A stretch of DNA of 64,000 bases. It comes from Thinopyrum elongatum (lineage: Eukaryota > Streptophyta > Magnoliopsida > Poales > Poaceae). Made by a program: the position numbers and the translations under genes. The DNA lies in contig CM022303.1 of the NCBI GenBank assembly GCA_011799875.1, positions 219,944,255 through 220,008,254 on the forward strand, read 5' to 3'. How positions within the stretch are numbered: the first letter of the stretch is position 1; the number at the start of each line of letters is the position of its first letter. Positions 24,161 through 32,952 of the stretch are shown piece after piece. The notes under the pieces are model-generated. The model made no database searches, was not told the DNA's origin, and saw nothing but the letters and a program-made list of their open reading frames with translations.

Positions 24161-24773
24161 GCATAGAAAATGTCAACATAAAAGGGATTCAAATATTTGA
24201 ATTCCATATGATGATACATGTAATTCATACTCAAACCAAAATTGATCTATCAAACATGCATACTAACTTGAATTTGCGCGCGTGTATGTTATTTAATATA
24301 TTGATATTACCGATCCATACATTTGAGTTGAATATATTTTGTTTTCAAAAATTTGAATTCAAAGTCGAACATAATTTGGTTTCAAAAATTCAAATTCAAC
24401 CTTATGATTTTGAGATCATTGCATTTGTAAATCATATTTAATATATAAAGGAGCATAATTCTTTGTTGTGCTTTTGAAAGTATAACAAAAAATGATGTAT
24501 ATAGATTTGTATTCGAATACAAAATGGATCCTGCCTGAAGAAAAAAGGAATACAAAATGGATTCGAATTGAGTTGGCACGACAAATGTGCAATATTTTTC
24601 TGCAAAAATTTGAACGAAGCTGGGAAACTCGCACTAACCGCCCGAAACCAAAATCTGTGAGATGGAAATTAGTACTGCCTATCCCTGACACAAAGCCGAT
24701 CAGTTCGATTTCTATAGGTTTTGATAGGGGTAGGCTTGTAATTTCACTCAAATGTGACATAACCGCCTCCGCC
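24161..24773. other. A/T-rich upstream region
   Basis: A/T-rich, with repeated short AATTTGAATT and ATTCAAATAT motifs (both orientations, about 24140-24400). No gene. It lies upstream of the promoter-like segment. Confidence 0.4.
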
Positions 24774-25139
24774 TCTCACCTCCCCAGATTCATACACGGT
24801 GGGCGCCAAAACACAGTTTCTCCTCAGCCCAAATCGCCTCTCACCTCGATTCATACACGGTGGGCGCCAAAACACAGTTTCTCCTCGGCCGAAATCTCTG
24901 TCGGCGGATATTCGGTGTATGCGAGATTACTGTCCTATCCCCAACCGACCAATATTGCTGTGATGTAGGAAATTGTAAATGGGGCTAAGTTTGTAAATTT
25001 CCTCGCATTTGAGACAAGCGCGTCCTGAAGACATGGTTCCCCCTACCTCTCTCCCTCCATTTCCGCATTCGTACTCCGTGGGCACCAAAACACTCTCTCC
25101 ACCCCAGTCTCCTCCGTCCGCCACCCGTCCTCCTCCACC
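24774..25139 (+). promoter_or_regulatory. promoter-like segment with duplicated E2F-type sites
   Basis: Two 61-bp tandem units (about 24774-24834 and 24835-24895) each carry TTCATACACGGTGGGCGCC followed by AAAAC. GGGCGCCAAAA at 24801-24811 and 24862-24872 is, on minus, TTTTGGCGCCC, which fits the E2F consensus TTTSSCGC. A degenerate third copy, GGGCACCAAAA, lies at 25080-25090. The surrounding sequence (GTAATTTCACTC versus GTAAATTTCCTC) shows that a longer segment was duplicated. It precedes a C-rich leader and the candidate first exon, consistent with a plant promoter. E2F control of cell-cycle genes is established; its action here is inference. Confidence 0.45.
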
Positions 25140-25421
25140 ATGCCGGAGCTGATACCCCGATGCCATCGTCCATTACAAGAGATCGACCTCTCTCATCCAC
25201 GGCTTCAGACCAGGATCCTTGCATCGCGTCCTCTCACTTCATCCGCGCCATTGTCCACCTTGCCGAGGCCGCTCGTGCCACCGTCTCGTCCACCGCACCG
25301 GGATATTCCACTCACCGCCACCATCTCCCTCCTAGATCTGCTTCCACGCCTTCGATAGCCATCACTACCACAGCACCCTCCACGCCTCAGCGGATGCTTA
25401 CACGACGCCACACCAGAGGCG
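25140..25421 (+). CDS. candidate first exon of unidentified host gene
   Basis: A C-rich leader (CCTCCTCCACC) ends at an ATG at 25140; a second ATG in another frame is at 25160. The 25160 frame is Ser/Thr/Ala-rich (STASDQDPCIASSHF, TTTAPSTPQRMLTRRHTRGG) and reaches a donor-like G/GTACTC at 25421/25422. The base composition then drops sharply, as at an exon-intron border. The product has no domain I recognise and could be an organelle-targeting or low-complexity N-terminus. Start choice is undecided between the two ATGs. It could also be only a transcribed leader. Confidence 0.3.
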
Positions 25422-25679
25422 GTACTCTTTCGTATCTGCTCAAGTTATTTATCTCAGCAAGAAAATAGATCACCACTGCTTTACTGTGATTTCTTGTCCA
25501 TCACTTAGAATCTTACTTGTTAGTTGAAAGAAAACATTGGTTGCAAAGTTACCTTTGTCCGGTTTGCACCTTCAGATCCGCCATGTCACACTCACCACTA
25601 TACTCGCAATGCTTATGGTTTTCCCTTTTATATTCCACATTATCTTAAATGACAGTCGACTGAATTTCTATTTGGGGTC

Positions 25680-26060
25680 ATTCCATTTTTGAGAGTTCAC
25701 CGGAGTTCGCCGGAGGGAAGGAAGGGGCTCGCCGGAGGGCTACCCCATTATCTTCTTAGGGTTTTGGGTGGGAACAGTGGTTGTGCGGGGTTGTCGTCGG
25801 GCTATGGTGGGGCCTCGCGGGAGGCAAAACTCGACGCGGGTGGGGGCTGGGGGTGGGGTTGGCTAGAGGGATGGCCGGGGGCGGCGGAAGACCGGAGGTG
25901 GTGGGCGGTTCAGTGGAGGGCGGGGGCCGGTGGTTCGGCCGGCCGCCCGTGCGGTGGTCTGTAGGGGTAGAAAAAGAGGCGAGGAAGAAGAAGGGTTAGG
26001 AGACGTAGGATCTTCATCCAACCGCTTGAAATAGTCGACAGACCCAAATGACGATAGTCA
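25680..26060. other. GC-rich insert interrupting the first duplicated unit
   Basis: About 380 bp, G-rich on +, starting with two CACCGGAGTTCGCCGGAG-like repeats and ending GGAAGAAGAAGGGTTAGGAG. The sequences on both sides (about 25615-25650 and 26080-26120) both align to the same part of the next copy, suggesting an insertion with flank duplication or complex repair. A Gly/Arg/Trp-rich ORF inside reflects composition. Class not recognised. Confidence 0.4.
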
Positions 26061-26422
26061 GGCAACTTGCATGTAGACATTCCCTTTATATTCAGTGTAC
26101 CATCATCCTAGGTGCTTCAAGACGTGCTAGCGCTGCTCCTCAACCCATCAAGCTAAACAAAATGCCACTCATAATTCCAAACTTTGTTGCTCAAATACGA
26201 ATCTGATATGATCCTGATATTACTAAAACAGAGAACGTTTAATTGGTCAGGTAATGTTCCTACTTTACTTTCAAAAAGCACGTGCGCCACATATAGAGAG
26301 ACAGCAGGGAGCTGCATTCTTTATGCTCTCTGGTTATCATGTGTGGGCAACGAACATTTTATTATCCAAAATATGCTTACTCTTCTTTAGCATGTTCCTC
26401 TTCTATTCTTCTTCAATAAGTA

Positions 26423-26580
26423 CTCTCTCCTTTCCTAAATATAAGTCTTTGTAGGGATTCCTCCATGGACTACATACAGAGCAAAATGAGTGAATCTACA
26501 CTCTAAAATGTATCTATATACACCCGTATGTGATCCATAGTGGAATCTCTACAAAGACTTATATTTAGGAATAAAGGGAG
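26423..26580. mobile_element. Stowaway MITE (Thalos-like)
   Basis: 158 bp with inverted ends CTCTCTCCTTTCCTAAATAT and its near-complement ending AGGAATAAAGGGAG, flanked by a TA target duplication (26421-26422 and 26581-26582). AAGTCTTTGTAG and CTACAAAGACTT extend the inverted repeat. Size and ends fit the abundant Triticeae Stowaway elements moved by Tc1/mariner-type transposase. The related copy at about 27490 shows the empty site. Confidence 0.9.
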
Positions 26581-26739
26581 TATAATTGTTGTACAGTATG
26601 TTCCTTGTAGTGAAGAGGAGCAGGGACATTTGCAGTGTACAGGTCTATTCGGTCGCCTGTCATGGACGCTTTCAACTCTTCGTGTTGGTCTGCCCTAATA
26701 TCCAGGAAATGCTGGGAGTTGTGTCGTCTTTGAGAGTTA

Positions 26740-27005
26740 GGGGCTGTTTGGTTTGTGACCAACTTTACCAAAGGTTGCCACACCTAAGGTTAGGAAAGTT
26801 TGACCAACTTAGGTGAGTGTTTGGTTCAAACCACACCTTAGGCAAGCCACACTAGAGCCCCACATGGCATACACACAAAAAGTGTGGCAAGATTCCCTTA
26901 GGCTTGCCAACTTACGGCTCTCATTTTGATGAACTAACCTTAGGCAAGCTTGGCAAAAATATGTGGCAAAGTGTGGCAATGCAAGGCCTAGAACCAAACA
27001 ACACC
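26740..27005. mobile_element. Tourist-like MITE (PIF/Harbinger)
   Basis: 266 bp with ends GGGGCTGTTTGGTTT and AACCAAACAACACC (inverted) and a TTA target duplication at 26737-26739 and 27006-27008. A GGGGCTGTTTGGTT end plus TTA target is the hallmark of grass Tourist elements. The body contains repeated CTTAGGCAAG and GTGTGGCAA motifs in both orientations, giving a strong hairpin. No transposase. Confidence 0.85.
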
Positions 27006-28690
27006 TTAGACTGATAGTAACAGTGCTGCGCCTTCAGTTGTAGAGAGCTGGTATCTGAAGCCTTTCTAGCCGTACCGGCAATACTAGCACATATTTTCCA
27101 GCAAGTTCCACTTTCTTGGTTTTACTCGTGATGCTTAGGGTTTTCCCATTATATCTACACTATGGTCTGCGTAGGTGCTTTGTGTCCTACAAGTAGTAGT
27201 CCACCCTTTAAAGCTAAATAACACACCAATCATAATTCCGAAGCTTAGTTGTTCCAATACGAATGTGACATGATATTCATATTAGTTAACAGGCATACAT
27301 TTAATTGGTTAGCTAATGCTCCCACTTGAGTTTCCAAATGCATGTGGCCACATAGAGAGAGACAACATGGAATTGCATTTCTTTGGATGCTCTGATTCAT
27401 CATGGGTGGGCAACCAACATTGTATAGAAAGAAACGGAATCTCCATAATATGCTTCCTCTTCTATTCTTTAAAATGTTTCTCTCCTATTCTTCTTTAATA
27501 AGTAAAGTATGTTCCTCGTCAAGAAGGCAAGCAGGGACATCTGTAGTCGACAGGCCTATTTGGCCGCTTCTGCAAGTTGCTTTCAGCAATTCGAGTTGGT
27601 CTGCCATAATATCCAGGAAATGCTGGGAGTTGTGCGGCCTTTGAGAGACTAGACTGATAGTAACAGTAGCGCACCTTCTGGTGAATAGAGCTAGCCTGTA
27701 GGTGATCGATAGGCTTTCGATTAGTAGCGGCAATACAACCCCATATTTTCCAGCCAGTTCCACTTCCCCGATTTATTTATGATGCTTATGGTGTCCCCCT
27801 TTTATCGACACTACAATCTGCGTAGTGGCTTTGTGTCGTATTAGCAGCACTCCATCCTTCAAGCAAAACTACATGCAACTCATATTTCCAAAGCTTACAT
27901 TTAATTGGTCAGCTAATGTTACTACGTGAGTTTTGAAATGCATGTGCGCCACATATAGAGACATGTTGGAATACTATTTCTCAGTGCACTCTCGTTGTCA
28001 TGGTGTCCCAATAAACTTACAGCATATTATGAACCTATCATCTGCCAACTATCCTTACTTCTGGAGCTCCCAACAGGGAGCCTATTTTTGTGTGTAGTTG
28101 TGCCAGATTATATTATTGTACGCACCAAATTATAGCACACCAGGGCTCTCTCATCAAAATCCAGTGATAGCACACAAGAGTTTACAAGGACCCCCTATTA
28201 TGTTAGAATATCCTCTGCATTACAAAGATAATCTCACTACTATTTATGTTGTCATGCTTCTCAGATATTGAACAAAATCACAATGAATATGAGAATGCGC
28301 AAATCAAAAGAGTGTCGCGGAACAGTGCAATGACTAAACAAACATGGCATCGAGGCATTGAGTTCCATTCTAGATGGAATGAAGCCCACACACTCCACAC
28401 CTATAAATTCGTGTTTAGAATATGATCCTAATGACTATTATGAGCTCAAGGAGTCAAAGGCAGATGGTCTATCCTGTTCACCCTACAAGGTGCCTGTTCT
28501 AATTTGGCAAGGTTTTATTGGTTGCATGTAACTTGCGTAAGCTGTCTTGTGTTTCTTCTGCTTCTTTGCACCGCCATGTGCTTAGTTTACTCATCATATA
28601 TGTGAAGTTGCCATGCCCACCCATTATTAATACACATTCCATTTGTCATCATACCATGTTTTTCCATTCAAATGCTGCTCTTGTGTATCA

Positions 28691-28850
28691 GACATCCAAA
28701 AGGAAGAGAGTGATTGCAGAACCTGAAGGAGTAGTAGCAAAGTCCTTGAAAAATGTGGTGGTACCACAGAAATCAGACAGCACCCCATTTATATTGGCGA
28801 TAGAACTAGCGCCACAAAACCTAGGATATCGCAACTATGCTGCTCGCTGC
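28691..28850 (+). CDS. candidate internal exon with basic nuclear-signal-like motif
   Basis: A T-rich tract and TGTATCAG precede an open stretch beginning TSKRKRVIAEPEGVVAKS and continuing VVVPQKSDSTPFILAIELAP. The SKRKRV cluster could be a nuclear localisation signal. The 3' border is unclear; no strong donor follows before the A/T-rich repeats at 28900. I do not recognise the family. Its place between the promoter-like segment at 24.8 kb and the exon at 29.4 kb suggests one gene on +, but this needs transcript evidence. Confidence 0.35.
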
Positions 28851-28895
28851 TTTGCTCTTATTAGTGTTTGTTGTCTTGTATTACTGTACTTACAT

Positions 28896-29375
28896 TCATA
28901 CCTGGTTGATTATGTGACATGAGTGTGCATGATAACCTGCATATCCACTGTTCTCTCCTAATTACCAGATCTATATTAATGCTTACATTAATGTAGAATA
29001 AACCCATTGCTTATCAAGAAGTTTAGCTCTACATTGTTCTTGTAAGTATGTGTTGTCCTTTATCACTGTACTTATACTGTCAGCTAGTTGTTCATGTACC
29101 ATCACTTTGCAACTTATTTTCCCTTGGCGTCCATTTTGTACACATCTGATCTATATTTACTCTTACTGAAATGTTGAATAAAACCAATGCTACTGAAGAT
29201 GTTTAGCTCTGCATTACTCTTGTCAGTACCTTTTGGTTGTATATTGTACCCACATTTATAGCTAGTTGATTATGTAGCATCACTCTGCATCTTAGCTTAA
29301 ATAATCTCCATTTGTTCCTATATTATCAGTTCTATATTTACTCTTAACAAAATGTAGAATAAAGGTAATGCTTAT
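28896..29375. repeat. about 180-bp tandem repeat, nearly three copies
   Basis: The motif series CTAGTTGATTATGTAGCATCAC, GATCTATATTTACTCTTA, ATGTAGAATAAA, AATGCT and GAAGATGTTTAGCTCTGCATT recurs with starts near 28898, 29080 and 29259. Identity is moderate, so this is an old duplication. It lies between two candidate exons and probably arose within an intron. Confidence 0.65.
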
Positions 29376-29459
29376 GAAGAAGACTCTATGGTAAACTTCT
29401 TGAATTGCCCGCCCATCAACATGGAAAAGGGCTTTATAGAGCCGATCTTCATTACTAAC
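29360..29459 (+). CDS. candidate exon directly before the transposon-filled intron
   Basis: A frame through NAYEEDSMVNFLNCPP, then INMEKGFIEPIFITN, ends at 29459, followed by a strong plant donor GTATGTTTG at 29460. The upstream border is uncertain (about 29360). The frame ends in phase 0. Element A begins 40 bases downstream at 29500. After removal of the 32-kb nest, the next acceptor-like site is TTTTTTCTCTTTTAG at 62480. The protein family is not recognised. Confidence 0.35.
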
Positions 29460-29499
29460 GTATGTTTGTCCTTCTCGAGCCTTCAAACTTTGTTGTGTA

Positions 29500-30388
29500 T
29501 GTCAGATTTCGGGTTCCGCAAACCCTTGAGAGGTTTGAACTCTGGGGTGCGTGCGAAGAACTCGTCCTCCCCAGTCTGCCTACTCGCTAATCTCACAGCC
29601 TAGCTCGACGAACTGTAAGGAAAAGGGACACAACAGTTTACCCAGGTTCGGGCCACCTTGCGGTGTAAAACCCTACTCCTGCTTTGTGGTGGATTGGCCT
29701 CGAGGGGCTAAGGATGAACTAGTACAGTGGCGAACAGACTCAGGAGGAGAGGTGTTCTTGAGCTCGAGTGAGCTGGTGAGTGTGTGGGTGATCTGAACGA
29801 TCCGTCGATCCCATCTACGGTGGTGGCTAAGTCCTATTTATAGTGTCCTTGGTCCTCTTCCCAAATGAAAGGCGGGAAGGGATCCCACAACGGCCAAATT
29901 CGAAGGGAGACAACTAGTACATGCTATCCTGATAAAAGTAGTCTTCGCCTGCAAAAGCCTCTGGTTGTGACGTCGTGGTGGGCTCGGTGATGACCATCCT
30001 GCCGTCCTGGTGGTCTTGGTCTTGTTGCACGGGAATGGAAACCTTTGGCTGATTCCTCGGGACTCCGCGCCTACGCTTGCCTCTTTAGCATCGAAGAGGA
30101 AACTGGTACTCTGCGCCTGCTGGCGCCCGCCTGGCCTTGGTCGTCATGGCTCACGTCATACGGACCTCATGAGGTGAGGCTTGCATAGAGATCTCCACTC
30201 CTCGGGAGCCAGCCTGAGGAGGCCGCTCCTCGTGGAGGTCTTGGTGTCGTCCGCCTCGCGAGGCTTGGCCCCTCGCGAGGGTCTTGAGTTGTTGTCGCTG
30301 AAGCTGGGCCGTACCAGGCCGTTGATGGAGCCACGCTGTGGGCCGCAGGCAGGCAAGTCTGGGTACCCCCGTTCCCAGAACGCCAACA
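29500..30388 (-). repeat. 3' LTR of element A
   Basis: 889 bp; on minus it begins TGTTGGCGTTCTGGGAACGG and ends CCCGAAATCTGACA. A TATA box CTATAAATAGG (minus) lies at about 29833-29843. Its first 360 bases (minus) match 61512-61871. Confidence 0.9.
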
Positions 30389-30404
30389 GTAGCCCCCGGG
30401 CCCA
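30389..30404 (-). other. polypurine tract of element A
   Basis: On minus CTTGGGCCCGGGGGCTAC directly precedes the LTR start TGTTGG. A GGGGGCTAC end is common in polypurine tracts of grass Tat-type gypsy elements. Confidence 0.7.
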
Positions 30405-30624
30405 AGGCGCGCTCGAACTTGGCTTCGAGGTGAAGCCAAGGGGCAAGTGCGGAGCACCGCGGGCCCTAACCACCTACGGCCTTGGTCGACGCGTGGCGAT
30501 AGATGGGACGTGGGCGTCTCCGCTTCCCCACACTGCCTCGGCAACCGTTCATCTTAACGAGACTCCGCTGCATGCAGAGAAGAACCATCATTGCGCGGGA
30601 TCGTGGAGGCAGGCGGTTGGCCTC

Positions 30625-30730
30625 CCTCCGGCTATAAATGAGGGGAGGGGCAGAGCCCCCCTCACTCATCTCCATCTTCTCGCTGCTCGCTCCTCCTTCT
30701 TCTTCACCACCCCGTCTTGCCGTAGCATTC
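30625..30730 (+). promoter_or_regulatory. core promoter of the antisense gene in element A
   Basis: GGCTATAAATGAGG at 30630-30643 is a good TATA box, 90 bases upstream of the ATG at 30731, giving a short C/T-rich leader typical of plant mRNAs. It points away from the LTR and opposite to gag-pol. Confidence 0.6.
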
Positions 30731-30923
30731 ATGGCGCCGACGAGGAGGTTCTCTACCGCCGAGAAGGGGAAGGCCCCCAATGAGGGGCCGGGTTCGCCAC
30801 CACCCAAGAGAGGGCGAGGCCGCCCCCGCAAGCATGCTGCGACCCCGGCGGTAGCTCCTCGGGGACGCGGGCGTACTCCTTCGGGGGCCGGCGTCACTTT
30901 GGGCGGCCGCGGCCGCGGTTCCT
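30731..30923 (+). pseudogene. antisense accessory gene of element A, part 1: AT-hook region
   Basis: The ATG at 30731 opens MAPTRRFSTAEKGKAP. The motif PKRGRGRPRKH follows at about residues 31-41, a canonical AT-hook (RGRP core with basic flanks) that binds the minor groove of A/T-rich DNA. A second Gly/Arg-rich stretch (PRGRGRTPSGAG, GGRGRGS) follows. At 30923 the gene is cut by Copia element B. It resumes without loss of frame at 55357 once one TTCCT copy is removed. The Gly/Arg-rich composition continues across the join (GRGRQGRGSP), which confirms the link. The chance that the AT-hook alone is a composition effect is reduced by the B3-like domain in part 2. Confidence 0.7.
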
Positions 30924-32426
30924 TGAAAGTGCGTTATATCGACTAGAGGGGGGTGAATAGGTGATTTTTACAAATTCGTCACTGAGGAATTTCACGGTGA
31001 GGAAATTCCTAAGTAACAAACTACTTAGCAGCGGAATAAGTAGTCAGATGCAAACATAACATGGCATAAGTACAGTCATCATGATGAAATGAAATAGGCA
31101 CAGAGTACAGGTAGCGTGAAACACAGGATAAGCAGGCTGAAGACTAAGTGACTGAAGAAATAGGATTGAGGAAATTGAGAAAGTCTTCAGTCAAAGTCTT
31201 CACACAGTAACGATCAAGTAAATCAACACATGAATGAGGAAATGAAAGGGTTGAGGAAATAGAACCAGTAGCTCGATGAAGACAATGATTTGGTAGACCA
31301 GTTCCAACTGCTGTGACAGTTGTACGTCTGGTTGGAGCAGCTAGGTATTTAAACCTGAGGACACACAGTCCCGGACACACAGTCCTCACCATATTCTCCT
31401 TGAGCTAAGGTCACACAGACCTCGCCCAATCACTCGTGGTAAGTCTTCACAGGTGACTTCCAAACCTTCACAGACTCGGTCACTCGGCGATCCACAATTC
31501 CTCTTGGATGCTCTAGACCATGACGCCTAACCGTCTGGAGGATGCACAGTCCTCAAAGGTAACAAGCGTCGGTTCCACACAAGAACAATCTCTTCAGTGA
31601 TGCTCAATCACTTTGGATTTGTAGGTGTTTGGGTTTTTGGGTTTTTCCTCACTTGATGATTTTCGCTCAAAGTCCTCGGAGGATGGGATGCTCTAAATGA
31701 CAAGTGTCAATCTATCTCTCGGAGCAGCCAACCAGCTAGTGGTTGTAGGGGACGGCTATTTATAGCCTAGGGAGCAGCCCGACATGATAAGACATAAATG
31801 CCCTTCAATGATATGACCGTTAGGTGGGTAGGATATTTGGACAGCTGGCGCGTAGCACAGCAACGGTCGGAAATTTGAGCTTTCAAATTCCTCAGGGCTA
31901 TCATGTTCCTCACTTGTAGGCAATCCGCACTGGCGAATTCCTAACTCCTCAGTCAGAACAAATTCCTCAGAGAACAGAAGAACTTCGTCTCTCTCACTGA
32001 AGAAATTGACTGAACTGTATGAGATTTCCAATGGCTTCACTCGAAAGGATTGGGTAGGTGTAGGATTTTGAGATGAGCATCACTTGGAAACTTTTCCTTA
32101 GTTTTACCTCGACCCCCTTTAACAGTACGGTGTTTCCTATGACTCAAGAAGAAGAAAATGAAACTACAAAAACAAAAGTCTTCACGCTTCATAATCCTCG
32201 CATGAATATCAAGTCTTCAAGGTCACACCAATTTCTTCAATTTCAAAGTCTTCAAGAAAACCAAAATCTTCAACTGAAGACATTCATTTTTAGGGGTCGA
32301 CATTCATCGTAAATATCAAACTCCTCATAGACTTATAGACTTGTGTACACTCACAAACGCATTAGTCCCTTAACCTATAAGTCTTCAATACACCAAAATC
32401 ACTAAGGGGCACTAGATGCACTTACA
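30924..32426 (-). repeat. 3' LTR of element B
   Basis: 1503 bp. Its outer end reads TGAAAGTGCG on plus and its inner end CACTTACA. A palindromic TATA region GGCTATTTATAGCC lies at 31755-31768. It contains about 410 bp (around 31028-31435) that is absent from the other LTR. Confidence 0.92.
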
Positions 32427-32440
32427 ATCTCCCCCTTTTT
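32427..32440 (-). other. polypurine tract of element B
   Basis: ATCTCCCCCTTTTT on plus, so AAAAAGGGGGAGAT on minus, directly adjoining the 3' LTR. Confidence 0.85.
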
Positions 32441-32952
32441 GGTGATTGATGACAATATAGGTTAAGTTTTCAACGGGGATAAACATATGCAGTGTAAATA
32501 CTGATAATGAGGAATTTTATTGCAAGATATAGAAGAACTCCCCCTGAAGATGTGCATATTTGAGGAATTTGCTTTGAATAGCAAATGCACATTGTAGAGT
32601 AATATCATGGAGATCTCCTCCTATATCTTGTAATTCATACATGCATTTAACATATGATATTAACAATTTGAAATGCATGATGAAATATGGTGTCTGACGA
32701 AATTTAGCATGCATGCATTAAGGTACTTGAGGAAATAAGCATGCAGAAAGCAGTTCAAAAGTATCAGACCACCATAGGACTTAAGTTTACAACTCATCAG
32801 AGCAAACACCTCAGAAAAGCAAGAGTTGTAACTTAACAGAAATATAGCCCATATATAAGACCCGCTTGAAGACTAACTCAAATTTCTCCCCCTTTGTCAT
32901 CGAATGACCAAAAGGGACAAAAAATGAGGACTAACGCCCCTGAAGAATATCA
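32441..32952 (-). other. 3' non-coding region of element B
   Basis: A/T-rich, with no ORF of note, between the end of the accessory ORF and the polypurine tract. TTTCTCCCCCTTTGTCATCG at about 32884 gives a second AAGGGGGAGAAA on minus, a possible additional polypurine tract. Confidence 0.5.

Larger units (their letters stand above)
25600..28010. repeat. decayed tandem duplication, about 600-bp unit, three to four copies
   Basis: The series GATGCTTA-GGTTTTCCC, GCGTAGGTGCTTTG, CATAATTCC, TTTAATTGGTCAG, GTGCGCCACATATAGAGA, TATTCTTCTTTAATAAG and ATATCCAGGAAATGCTGGGA recurs in order. A partial copy starts near 25605 and continues at about 26080 after a GC-rich insert. The next copies start near 27125 and 27777; the last runs to about 28000. 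The first long copy is lengthened by two MITEs that the next copy lacks. All copies lie within the putative intron region of the candidate gene. Confidence 0.7.

Noticed and set aside
23444..24179. Ser/His-rich ORFs on minus (THSLVF, SLSRAPSCS)
   Set aside because: They are produced by GT and GA simple-sequence runs; no conserved domain.
25689..25999. Gly/Trp-rich ORFs on plus
   Set aside because: Composition of a G-rich insert; no family and no splice context.
30181..30783. 200-residue ORF on plus
   Set aside because: It crosses the border between the LTR and the internal part of element A and runs through the TATA box of the antisense gene, so it is not an ancestral gene.
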